Positions 7,768 to 14,302 of a DNA stretch of 30,498 nucleotides are shown here, piece after piece; positions within the stretch are counted from its first letter, which is position 1, and every line of letters begins with the position of its first letter. The notes under the pieces were generated by a model. It had not been told where the DNA came from, ran no database searches, and was given only the letters and a program-made list of their open reading frames with translations. A program made the position numbers and the translations under genes. This DNA comes from DALYDD01 sp046049705 (GTDB taxonomy: Bacteria > Patescibacteriota > Minisyncoccia > Phycocordibacterales > CAIZLB01): positions 1 to 30,498 of the forward strand of contig JBJOQZ010000037.1 in assembly GCA_046049705.1 (NCBI GenBank), read 5' to 3'.

Positions 7768-9268
7768 GTTCTGCATATGTGGCATTGCATTGTATATATT
7801 TCGCTTTTATACCTGGCCAAGCGAGGACTGGTACTTGAAAAATATTTCAGATCAACTCAAAGAACAAGATGTAGTTTGGTATTTAGAAGTGGTAGATGAA
7901 CCTGATATAAAAAACTTTGCAATTGATATTGTCGGGTACATCAGAGCATATTGTTTAGGTGATAATCAAGTATGTCAAAAAAAAGATATAGACAAGCGAT
8001 TCAAGACTAAGATTTATATACCAAGATCAAAATTCAATACTACTGAAAATCAGAGTATAGGTATGGAAGATATTAAAGTAGGAGATGAATTGGTGATTAA
8101 AGGTAAACTCAAGTTGCTTTCTGATCAGAAAAAAGAAAAAGAAGAGACGGGGCAAGGATATCTATCTTCAACCTCTACCGCATTGCAAAAAAGAATTGAA
8201 GTAAACAATAAAAAGAATAAAATATTTTCTACAATTCAAATCGACAAGATGTTGCAGATTGAGCTGCGAACAGAATTTCATTTTAAACGATTTCTTATTT
8301 CTGTTCGCAAGTATATTGAATCAAGTATTGCTAGATTCATCCCCAGTCCAGAAAGCGATTTGGCGGCAGGATTAGTGGTCTCTGGAAAAGACTCGCTATC
8401 CAAAGAGATATTAGAAGAGTTTAAAAGAGTTGGACTTATACATATCGTGGTTTTATCGGGCTCAAATGTTTCTATTATTTCTCAGGCACTTTTTAGTGCA
8501 CTTCGATTTGCACCACTTCTTATGAAAACAGTATTGGGTATATTTTTTATGACATGCTTTGCGGTCATGACTGGAGCTTCGCCGCCAGTTGTGCGATCGG
8601 TATTTATGAGTTCAGTGCCACTTCTTCTAACACCGTTGTTGAGCAAAATTCCAAAAAGAGATGTTCGGGTTGTTACTGGTACAAGTGGCCAGGTGAGTAA
8701 AAATAAAATAAGTATTTTTGAAAGTAATGCGACATTGGGGGTACTTCTTTTTGTTGTGTTAATTATGTCTATAATCAATCCACTGTATCCAATATATGAT
8801 ATTTCTTTTCAATTAAGTTTCTTGGCAACATTCGGGCTCATCGTCCTTTCTGGTCCGATATCAAAAAGACTGACTTTTATTCCGCAGCATTTTGGGATTA
8901 GGGAGATAGTAGCATCATCGCTCGCGACCCAGGTGTATATTGGTCCGCTTTTGTTACACATGAGTGGAGGCCTCTCAATTGTGTTTTTAATTGCAAATGT
9001 AGTTGTGCTTCCGCTACTACCTATCTTGATGTTCTTTATTTTTCTCCTTCCGTTTACTGGTTTCATTCTGCCTATACTTGCAGATGTAATCGGTAAAGTT
9101 TCATATATCTTATTACATTTCGTCATGCGATTTACCCACACTTTGTCCACATTTCCCTTAGCAGTTGTGGATTATGAAGGATTGTCTGGTACCGCCACCG
9201 CTGTCATATACATCTTCCTATTCATAATTACCGCACTATTTTTATCTTTTCCACAGCGCTGTGAATAA
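7745..9268 (+). CDS. comEC: ComEC/Rec2 DNA-uptake channel, membrane part only
   Basis: Inner-membrane channel that carries single-stranded DNA into the cell during natural transformation. 507 residues: one N-terminal membrane segment (3-18), a soluble OB-like region (about 30-190), then the multi-spanning Competence domain (about 200-505). That domain shows the hallmarks VVLSGSNVSII, GASPPVVRSV and FQLSFLATFGLIVLSGP. The metallo-beta-lactamase domain normally fused at the C-terminus is missing; a matching domain is encoded separately at 10030-11193. The start is the only ATG giving the N-terminal membrane helix and lies in the loop of the rnhA terminator. No clear promoter was found, so it may depend on read-through or a weak AT-rich -10. 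Confidence 0.92.
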   Translation: MNRWFLFLFCICGIALYIFRFYTWPSEDWYLKNISDQLKEQDVVWYLEVVDEPDIKNFAIDIVGYIRAYCLGDNQVCQKKDIDKRFKTKIYIPRSKFNTTENQSIGMEDIKVGDELVIKGKLKLLSDQKKEKEETGQGYLSSTSTALQKRIEVNNKKNKIFSTIQIDKMLQIELRTEFHFKRFLISVRKYIESSIARFIPSPESDLAAGLVVSGKDSLSKEILEEFKRVGLIHIVVLSGSNVSIISQALFSALRFAPLLMKTVLGIFFMTCFAVMTGASPPVVRSVFMSSVPLLLTPLLSKIPKRDVRVVTGTSGQVSKNKISIFESNATLGVLLFVVLIMSIINPLYPIYDISFQLSFLATFGLIVLSGPISKRLTFIPQHFGIREIVASSLATQVYIGPLLLHMSGGLSIVFLIANVVVLPLLPILMFFIFLLPFTGFILPILADVIGKVSYILLHFVMRFTHTLSTFPLAVVDYEGLSGTATAVIYIFLFIITALFLSFPQRCE

Positions 9269-9315
9269 CCTTGTGTACAAGTTACACACATATACACATG
9301 TGGAAATGTGGAAAA
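9132..9315. other. Cluster of DnaA-box-like nonamers (candidate origin or DnaA-regulated site)
   Basis: Against the consensus TTATCCACA, five words have one mismatch: TTACCCACA (9132-9140), TTGTCCACA (9143-9151), TTTTCCACA (9247-9255) and, on the minus strand, TTATTCACA (9260-9268) and TTTTCCACA (9307-9315). ATTTCCACA (minus, 9299-9307) has two. They straddle the 3' end of comEC and the gap before sod. No dnaA, dnaN or gyrase gene is in the window, so origin function is only a possibility. Confidence 0.35.
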
Positions 9316-9318
9316 CTA

Positions 9319-9346
9319 AAACCATCAGGTTTTAGCCCGATGGTTT
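9319..9346. terminator. Weak hairpin downstream of comEC
   Basis: Inverted repeat AAACCATC (9319-9326) / GATGGTTT (9339-9346) with a 12-nt loop and no T-run. It shares the CCATC/GATGG core of the rnhA terminator. It could end comEC transcripts; function uncertain. Nothing else is recognised in the 141-nt gap, apart from a TATAAT at 9359-9364 with no plus-strand gene after it. Confidence 0.35.
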
Positions 9347-9409
9347 GTGAAACATGACTATAATACTGCGTTTAACCAACTAACTCATCTTAAAAGAGAC
9401 ACAAATCTA

Positions 9410-10006
9410 CTAGGCAAGATACCTCCTTTCAGCCACTGTCCAATTGAGTGAATTGAACAATGCTTCAACATACTCCTTCTTTTGAGCAGGAATATAGTCA
9501 AAAAGATATGCATGTTCCCAAATATCGAAAGCGACAATAACATCAAGCCCTGTCAAATGTCCGATATGTTGCTCATCAACCCATGCGTTAATGAGTTGAT
9601 TTGTTATTGGATCATGGTACAAAATAGCCCATCCAATACCTCGTGTAAGTGCAGTGGCAGTAAAGTCAGATTTCCACGATTCAAACGAACCCCAGACTTC
9701 ATTTATTTTTAAAGCGAGTGCTGAATCAGCTGCAAGACCTGTTGCACCACCTTCAAATTGTGCAAAGAAATATTCATGGTTTCTGATACCATCAAATTCA
9801 AATGCAAATCTTCGGCGCATTTCATTTCGTGCATAGACGCGTTCCGGTGTGAGGTCTTCGGGTGCACTTGATTGTTTTGCTAATTCCGCTGCAATCAAAT
9901 TGGCATGCTTAACATATCCAGCATATAGCTTGAGGTGCTCCGCAAATGCTTTTTCTGAAATACCTGGCACTACCGGTATGGTAAATGTTTTTTCAATAAA
10001 ATTCAT
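9410..10006 (-). CDS. sod: Fe/Mn superoxide dismutase
   Basis: Dismutates superoxide to peroxide and oxygen. 198 residues from the ATG at 10006, normal for the family; longer upstream starts read into the neighbouring promoter. All four metal ligands are seen: His24 (AEHLKLYAGYV), His77 (GIRNHEYFF), Asp161 and His165 (FDIWEHAYLFDY). Gly73 four residues before His77, together with Gln146 (DEQH), is the Mn-type arrangement, but metal use cannot be settled by eye. The usual HxxxHHxxYV helix reads HLKLYAGYV: the paired active-site histidines are gone and the segment is one residue shorter. It lies between the two halves of ComEC, divergent from the second. Confidence 0.9.
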   Translation of the reverse strand: MNFIEKTFTIPVVPGISEKAFAEHLKLYAGYVKHANLIAAELAKQSSAPEDLTPERVYARNEMRRRFAFEFDGIRNHEYFFAQFEGGATGLAADSALALKINEVWGSFESWKSDFTATALTRGIGWAILYHDPITNQLINAWVDEQHIGHLTGLDVIVAFDIWEHAYLFDYIPAQKKEYVEALFNSLNWTVAERRYLA

Positions 10007-10013
10007 ATGTATT

Positions 10014-10023
10014 GTTTTATGAT
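10014..10023. promoter_or_regulatory. Divergent overlapping -10 elements of sod and the ComEC-MBL gene
   Basis: Minus strand TAAAAC (10019-10014) ends 8 positions before the sod ATG at 10006. Plus strand TATGAT (10018-10023) ends 7 positions before ATG 10030. Both predict leaderless transcripts, and the hexamers share two bases. Confidence 0.5.
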
Positions 10024-10029
10024 CTGGTA

Positions 10030-11193
10030 ATGAATAATATAGATATCGAAGAAAGTCATGATGACAGTGTCTTGTGGGACAAGTCTTTATCACCCTCTAG
10101 ATTTCGGGGGTTAGTATATCACAAGTATACACTCTGCTTTGTTGTAGTTTTAAGTGTCATTGTGTTTGTTATTCAGCTACATATTCTTGGTTGGGTTACA
10201 TTAAAAAAATATCAAAGACACAATCAGGTCTCATTTCTACATATGCTGGATATCGGACAAGGAGATTCTTTTATTATTGATCACTATACTGGTCATCGAA
10301 TTGTTATTGATACAGGTAGTAATTCAAATATATTCATGACACAGCTTTATCAAGATCGCTGTTGTTTAATCAACTACCACAAGACAAGAAAAACTATAGA
10401 TCTACTTTTGCTCACACATGATGATGCAGATCATGCTGCCGCATTAGTAGGACTTCCGTCTGATATCAAAATCGGAACTATTATGACATCTCCATTTACA
10501 TACTCATATATAGAAAAATATATGCAACTAAAAAGTGATCAATTGAAGCTGAAACTAAAATCAAAATCAGAACAAAAATCAGAATCCGAAAAAAGTAAAT
10601 CGACCATACTTCCCGTAACAAATGGATTTAGCTTCAACATATTGAGTGATACATTTGAAATAATTTTTCCAAAGAATCAGGAATCAGTAAGTGAGCAAAG
10701 ATATCAGAAATTAGGCAGCGATAAAACTGAAAAAATTGGATCATCAAACTACTTACCAACTATTTCATCTCGTCGTCCAGAAAACGATAATTCGATTATC
10801 ATGAAAACAACACTAAACAATAAAACTATTTTATTTACTGGCGATGCAGGTTTTGAAGCTGAACTTGCATTGTTTGAGGACGGCAAAATAAAAAAGAAAA
10901 TTGAAAATATAGATATTTTAAAAGTTGGACATCATGGTTCGAAGTATTCGAGTGGTAGAGAATTTCTTGAAATAGCGAAACCTCAATATGCACTTATATC
11001 TGCGGGTAAGAAAAATACATACGGGCACCCACATAAATCCGTCCTTAAAAGACTGGAATCAGCTGGTGTTAAAAAAGAAAATATATTCCGTACTGATACT
11101 TGTGGACAGATACAACTTACAATATACAAAATGGGTGCCATCGGGCACCCAGACTGTAAATCAATATCTTATGATAATAAAGGTTTAGATTAA
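10030..11193 (+). CDS. ComEC-type metallo-beta-lactamase domain protein, membrane-anchored
   Basis: 387 residues. One membrane segment (about 33-57, with VVVLSVIVFVIQLHILGW), then a metallo-beta-lactamase fold typical of the C-terminal half of ComEC/Rec2: LHMLDIGQGDSFII, VIDTGSNSN, LLLTHDDADHAAAL (metal-binding motif), LFTGDAGFEAE, KVGHHGSKYSSG and SAGKKNTYGHPH. In ComEC this domain is thought to act as the nuclease that degrades the non-transported strand. A low-complexity Lys/Ser/Glu insert lies near 175-195. An in-frame ATG at 10012 is rejected because it precedes the -10. With the channel gene at 7745 it makes up a complete but split ComEC. Its 3' end overlaps bL28 by 9 nt convergently. 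Confidence 0.88.
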   Translation: MNNIDIEESHDDSVLWDKSLSPSRFRGLVYHKYTLCFVVVLSVIVFVIQLHILGWVTLKKYQRHNQVSFLHMLDIGQGDSFIIDHYTGHRIVIDTGSNSNIFMTQLYQDRCCLINYHKTRKTIDLLLLTHDDADHAAALVGLPSDIKIGTIMTSPFTYSYIEKYMQLKSDQLKLKLKSKSEQKSESEKSKSTILPVTNGFSFNILSDTFEIIFPKNQESVSEQRYQKLGSDKTEKIGSSNYLPTISSRRPENDNSIIMKTTLNNKTILFTGDAGFEAELALFEDGKIKKKIENIDILKVGHHGSKYSSGREFLEIAKPQYALISAGKKNTYGHPHKSVLKRLESAGVKKENIFRTDTCGQIQLTIYKMGAIGHPDCKSISYDNKGLD

Positions 11194-11205
11194 ACCTGCT
11201 TTTTT
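11181..11205. terminator. Terminator hairpin shared by convergent, overlapping gene ends
   Basis: AGGTTTA (11181-11187) / TAAACCT (11191-11197) with a GAT loop, then GC and TTTTTT on the plus strand. It contains the stop codons of both the MBL gene (11191-11193) and rpmB (11187-11185, minus), so the two 3' ends and the terminator use the same bases. Confidence 0.6.
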
Positions 11206-11427
11206 AAGTGTCGCGAAAGCACCATTTTTTTGAATGGTCTTAAGTGCTCGAGTAGATATAGTCAGTCGAACTGACGCATCGAGCTCAGGGATATAAATCT
11301 TCTTTGATTGAAGGTTTGTATACTTTCGAACCATACCAGTCGGGTTGAATTGAGTAGCACGCGTACGGTTTGAGTACCCGCCTCCCATTCGAGACCCTCT
11401 TTTTGTAATTGCGCAAACTTTTGCCAT
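11185..11427 (-). CDS. rpmB: 50S ribosomal protein bL28
   Basis: 80 residues, normal for bL28, with the family start MAKVCAITKRGSRMGGGYS and NRTRATQFNPTGMVRKYT, LTISTRALKTIQKNG. The start at 11427 gives the canonical N-terminus; the upstream in-frame ATG at 11451 would add eight unrelated residues. Monocistronic and isolated from other ribosomal genes. A minus-strand TATGAT (11448-11443) could be its -10, leaving a leader of about 8 nt. It overlaps the MBL gene end by 9 nt. Confidence 0.93.
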   Translation of the reverse strand: MAKVCAITKRGSRMGGGYSNRTRATQFNPTGMVRKYTNLQSKKIYIPELDASVRLTISTRALKTIQKNGAFATLKKAGLI

Positions 11428-11491
11428 AAGTAGAGCTATGCTATCATACATTTTACATTTGGCAATATTATTCTAACTGTTTGTATACAAT

Positions 11492-12100
11492 ATGTTATTT
11501 ATCTTCTCAATCGCAATCCTTATTATGTCGGTAGTCATACATGAATTTGCCCATGGAATTGCAGCACTTTGGCAAGGTGATCCGACAGCAAAGCTCTCAG
11601 GGCGGCTTACCCTAAACCCTATAAAGCACATAGATCCGGTCGGTTCTATTGCAGTTCCTCTGATCTGCGCCATATTGCCTGGTTCAATTATGTTTGGTTG
11701 GGCAAAGCCAGTGCCATTTAATCCTTATAATCTAAGAAATAGGAAATGGGGTGAGGCTATAGTGGCGGGTGCTGGACCACTCTCAAATATCCTTATTGCC
11801 CTTATTTTGAGCCTTATAATTCGTTTTTTCATACCAGTCCTGTCACAACCAGTAGTAGAGCTTTTTATCCTAGCCATACTCACAAATTTGGTTTTAGCGA
11901 TATTTAACCTTGTTCCTTTACCGCCACTCGACGGCTCTAAAATCCTATATTCGCTCTTTCCGGCAAAAATGAGTAGATTTATAGCCATATTCGAGCGGTA
12001 CGGACTCATGTTTACTATCATTTTCATCTTTGCCTTTGTGCAGGTACTCGATCCAATTATTTGGGCGTTATTTAAACTACTTGTCGGTGATATAGGATAG
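11492..12100 (+). CDS. Site-2 protease family (M50) intramembrane metalloprotease
   Basis: 202 residues, almost entirely hydrophobic with about five or six membrane segments. Zinc motif HEFAH (17-21) lies in the first transmembrane helix. The second ligand motif NLVPLPPLDGSKI supplies the Asp. GAGPLSNIL is the usual middle motif. There is no PDZ domain, so it belongs to the short SpoIVFB/YwhC-like M50 group rather than RseP. The start at 11492 is required because the first helix begins immediately after it. Substrate unknown. It lies between bL28 and the rpsL promoter and ends in TAG. Confidence 0.9.
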   Translation: MLFIFSIAILIMSVVIHEFAHGIAALWQGDPTAKLSGRLTLNPIKHIDPVGSIAVPLICAILPGSIMFGWAKPVPFNPYNLRNRKWGEAIVAGAGPLSNILIALILSLIIRFFIPVLSQPVVELFILAILTNLVLAIFNLVPLPPLDGSKILYSLFPAKMSRFIAIFERYGLMFTIIFIFAFVQVLDPIIWALFKLLVGDIG

Positions 12101-12146
12101 CACCTAAGGTGAATTTGCTTGCTTTTCACTTATACATATAGTAGTC

Positions 12147-12197
12147 TATACTCCACTTATAGAGGGGTATGAGGTCTTTTATTATTCATCTAGACCT
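12147..12197 (+). promoter_or_regulatory. Promoter and leader hairpin of rpsL-rpsG
   Basis: TATACT at 12147-12152 is the best -10; the -35 (TTTCAC, 12124-12129, 17-bp spacer) is weak. A start near 12159 gives a leader of about 63 nt with a hairpin AGGTCT (12172-12177) / AGACCT (12192-12197) and a 14-nt AU-rich loop. Confidence 0.45.
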
Positions 12198-12221
12198 ACA
12201 TACATAATATTTAAGTAATTA

Positions 12222-12638
12222 ATGCCAACATTAAATCAATTAGTACGAAAAAACCGATCAAAAACTGCCCGAAAAAGTAAGGCGGTAGCTTTGACTCGTG
12301 GATTCAACCACTTGCTCAACCGACCGGTGTATTATAACTCTCCATTCAAACGAGGTGTATGTACAAAAGTAACAACTAAGACTCCAAAGAAGCCAAACTC
12401 AGCGATTCGAAAGATTGCCCGAGTTCGACTTACAAATGGTATGGAAGTTACTGCCTACATCCCTGGTATGGGACATAACCTCCAAGAGCACTCAGTGGTA
12501 CTTTTGCGAGGTGGACGAGTAAAAGACGTAGGTCTTCGATACACTATCGTTCGAGGTAAACTCGACTGTGCAGGTGTAGATAAGCGACGAAAACAACGGT
12601 CTGCATACGGTGCAAAGCGCCCTAAAGCAGCAAAATAA
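12222..12638 (+). CDS. rpsL: 30S ribosomal protein uS12
   Basis: Decoding-centre protein of the small subunit. 138 residues. The core KRGVCTKVTTKTPKKPNSA, LTNGMEVTAYIPGMGHNLQE and LRGGRVKD are all present, and the N-terminal insert (TRGFNHLLNRPVYYNS) resembles the longer Gram-positive form. The decoding loop is unusual. Where S12 normally reads KDLPGVRYH, this one reads KDVGLRYT: one residue shorter, with the conserved proline (E. coli Pro91) lost and the later His replaced by Thr. No Shine-Dalgarno precedes the ATG (TTTAAGTAATTA). First gene of a two-gene unit with rpsG. Confidence 0.96.
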   Translation: MPTLNQLVRKNRSKTARKSKAVALTRGFNHLLNRPVYYNSPFKRGVCTKVTTKTPKKPNSAIRKIARVRLTNGMEVTAYIPGMGHNLQEHSVVLLRGGRVKDVGLRYTIVRGKLDCAGVDKRRKQRSAYGAKRPKAAK

Positions 12639-12655
12639 TTATTATCTGTAGAGTA

Positions 12656-12679
12656 AATATATAGAAAGCGCTATATATT
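12656..12679 (+). other. Hairpin in the rpsL-rpsG gap (candidate S7 feedback site)
   Basis: Perfect 9-bp AU-rich stem AATATATAG / CTATATATT with loop AAAGCG, lying 27 nt before the rpsG ATG in the 68-nt gap. In E. coli, S7 represses the str operon by binding the rpsL-rpsG intergenic RNA. The same role here is an inference from position. Confidence 0.4.
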
Positions 12680-12706
12680 GAAGAACTACCTAACGAATAT
12701 AAAGAA

Positions 12707-13177
12707 ATGCGAAGAAAAATAAAACGAAAAAATATATTAAAGCCAGATATCAAATATAACTCTTTGAATGTGGCTAAATTTATCAACCGAATCATGTGGG
12801 ACGGTAAAAAAGTTACTGCGATGAATGTACTGTATCGAACTTTCGATACTATCGCAGAACAAGCAAAGACTGACAACCCTCTTGAAGTCTTTGAAACAGC
12901 CCTCAAAAATGCTGCCCCAGCGGTTGAAGTACGTTCACGACGAGTCGGTGGTGCAAACTACCAGGTTCCTCGAGAAGTACGACCTGAGCGAAAGAGCTAT
13001 CTTGCTATGGTATGGATTATCGATGCAGCTCGATCAAAAAAAGGAGCACCAATGCATGAAAAGTTAGCTACTGAAATCATTGCAGCTTCTAAAAATGAAG
13101 GTGAAGCTGTAAAGAAAAAAGAGAATACACACAAGATGGCAGAAGCCAACAAGGCATTTGCTCACTTTGCTTGGTAG
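12707..13177 (+). CDS. rpsG: 30S ribosomal protein uS7
   Basis: 156 residues, the standard length. Nucleates assembly of the 30S head. Motifs: MRRKIKRKNILKPD, VAKFINRIMWDGKK, AAPAVEVRSRRVGGANYQVP, the signature region, and KMAEANKAFAHFAW at the end. No Shine-Dalgarno (AACGAATATAAAGAA before the ATG). Followed 35 nt later by a strong terminator, so fusA and tuf are not in this transcript, unlike the classic str operon. Confidence 0.97.
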   Translation: MRRKIKRKNILKPDIKYNSLNVAKFINRIMWDGKKVTAMNVLYRTFDTIAEQAKTDNPLEVFETALKNAAPAVEVRSRRVGGANYQVPREVRPERKSYLAMVWIIDAARSKKGAPMHEKLATEIIAASKNEGEAVKKKENTHKMAEANKAFAHFAW

Positions 13178-13212
13178 TTTAGTAATCTGTCCCCACAGAC
13201 AAATAATAGACT

Positions 13213-13248
13213 AAAGAAAACACTCGCCACTGCGAGTGTTTTCTTTTT
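13213..13248 (+). terminator. Intrinsic terminator of rpsL-rpsG
   Basis: 15-bp perfect stem AAAGAAAACACTCGC / GCGAGTGTTTTCTTT with a CACT loop, continuing into TT. Confidence 0.9.
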
Positions 13249-13255
13249 GATAGTG

Positions 13256-13261
13256 TATAAT
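13256..13261 (+). promoter_or_regulatory. -10 element of the TPR gene, leaderless
   Basis: A perfect TATAAT, 8 positions before the ATG at 13269 and 7 nt after the preceding terminator's T-run. Confidence 0.65.
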
Positions 13262-13268
13262 TCAAGAT

Positions 13269-14300
13269 ATGAAAAAATATATTCTCATTGGTGCAATCTC
13301 AGTGGCATGCATTATTGCGATAACTCTTGTGTTTATTAAAACACAAGAGAAGAAAAGTGTACTTAATCTAGATAATTTATTTCTTTCTGGTGACTATGAC
13401 CAGGCTATTACTAAAGCCACTGAAAAGCTAAATAACAATGAGTCAGATATTGAAGCACTTCTTATTCTGGCAGCAAACTATGCACAAAAAGGGAGTGTCT
13501 CTTTTCGTGAAGAAGAATATTCAGAGAAATCTATTCAATATGCTGATATGGTAATTGCACTAAATCCAAAAATCAGTGAAGCGTTTAGAATTAAAGGATA
13601 TGCATATGAGATACAAGAAAAGTACCCTAAAGCACATGAGAATTATGATCAAGCTATAGTCTTGGATCCAAAAAATTCTTTAGCAATTAGTAATAAGGCG
13701 CATTCATACGATTTAGAAGGGAGAATTGATAAGGCAAAAGAGTTATATACTTATGCACTTACCATTATGCCCAATAATAGCCACGCGTTACTTAATCTTG
13801 CTCGACTACAAGTAAGAGAAAATGATTTTGAAGGAGCAAAAGTTTCGCTTAATAATTTGTTTGCTTCAGAGCCACAGGTCAGATTTTTATCTGAGGGTCA
13901 CATGACTTTATCCTATTTATTTTATCTTGAAGGTGATATAGATTCATCATACGAACACATTGATCTCGCTATCAAAACAGATTCAACCTTGCCACAAGCA
14001 TATGTGCACAGAGCTCGACTTAATCTCGGTGGTGCACTTGATGCCGAGACGCCAGAAGAACTCAATGATGTAGTTACATCTGTCGAAGATGATTTAAATA
14101 GTGCATTAGCAATCAATCCAAATCAGGCAAGCGCATATACTATCTTTATGGAACTTCAGCTTGTGACTGGGGACAGTGCTGCACAAAAAGAATATCAAAG
14201 TAAGGCCCTACAGGCAGTAGAATTAGATATCACACTTGGGAAAGCGGAAAAAGAGTCATTGGTAAAATATTTAAAAGCTAAAGTTCAAGTAATAAAATAA
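13269..14300 (+). CDS. Membrane-anchored TPR-repeat protein
   Basis: 343 residues. Residues about 4-23 form a single N-terminal membrane helix with a Lys pair ahead of it; a Cys sits mid-helix but is not in a good lipobox. The rest is outside the membrane and made of tetratricopeptide-like helical repeats, clearest at SEAFRIKGYAYEIQEKYPKA, NSLAISNKAHSYDLEGRIDK and NSHALLNLARLQVRENDFEG. The C-terminal third is more divergent. Probably a scaffold for protein contacts at the cell surface. It is co-transcribed with the Cys-rich secreted protein 2 nt downstream, which suggests a shared role. No named function is recognised. Confidence 0.8.
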   Translation: MKKYILIGAISVACIIAITLVFIKTQEKKSVLNLDNLFLSGDYDQAITKATEKLNNNESDIEALLILAANYAQKGSVSFREEEYSEKSIQYADMVIALNPKISEAFRIKGYAYEIQEKYPKAHENYDQAIVLDPKNSLAISNKAHSYDLEGRIDKAKELYTYALTIMPNNSHALLNLARLQVRENDFEGAKVSLNNLFASEPQVRFLSEGHMTLSYLFYLEGDIDSSYEHIDLAIKTDSTLPQAYVHRARLNLGGALDAETPEELNDVVTSVEDDLNSALAINPNQASAYTIFMELQLVTGDSAAQKEYQSKALQAVELDITLGKAEKESLVKYLKAKVQVIK

Positions 14301-14302
14301 AT

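Noticed and set aside
9359..9364. Perfect TATAAT on the plus strand between comEC and sod
   Set aside because: No plus-strand gene or recognisable RNA follows before the convergent sod gene, and there is no -35; an antisense RNA cannot be excluded but has no support.
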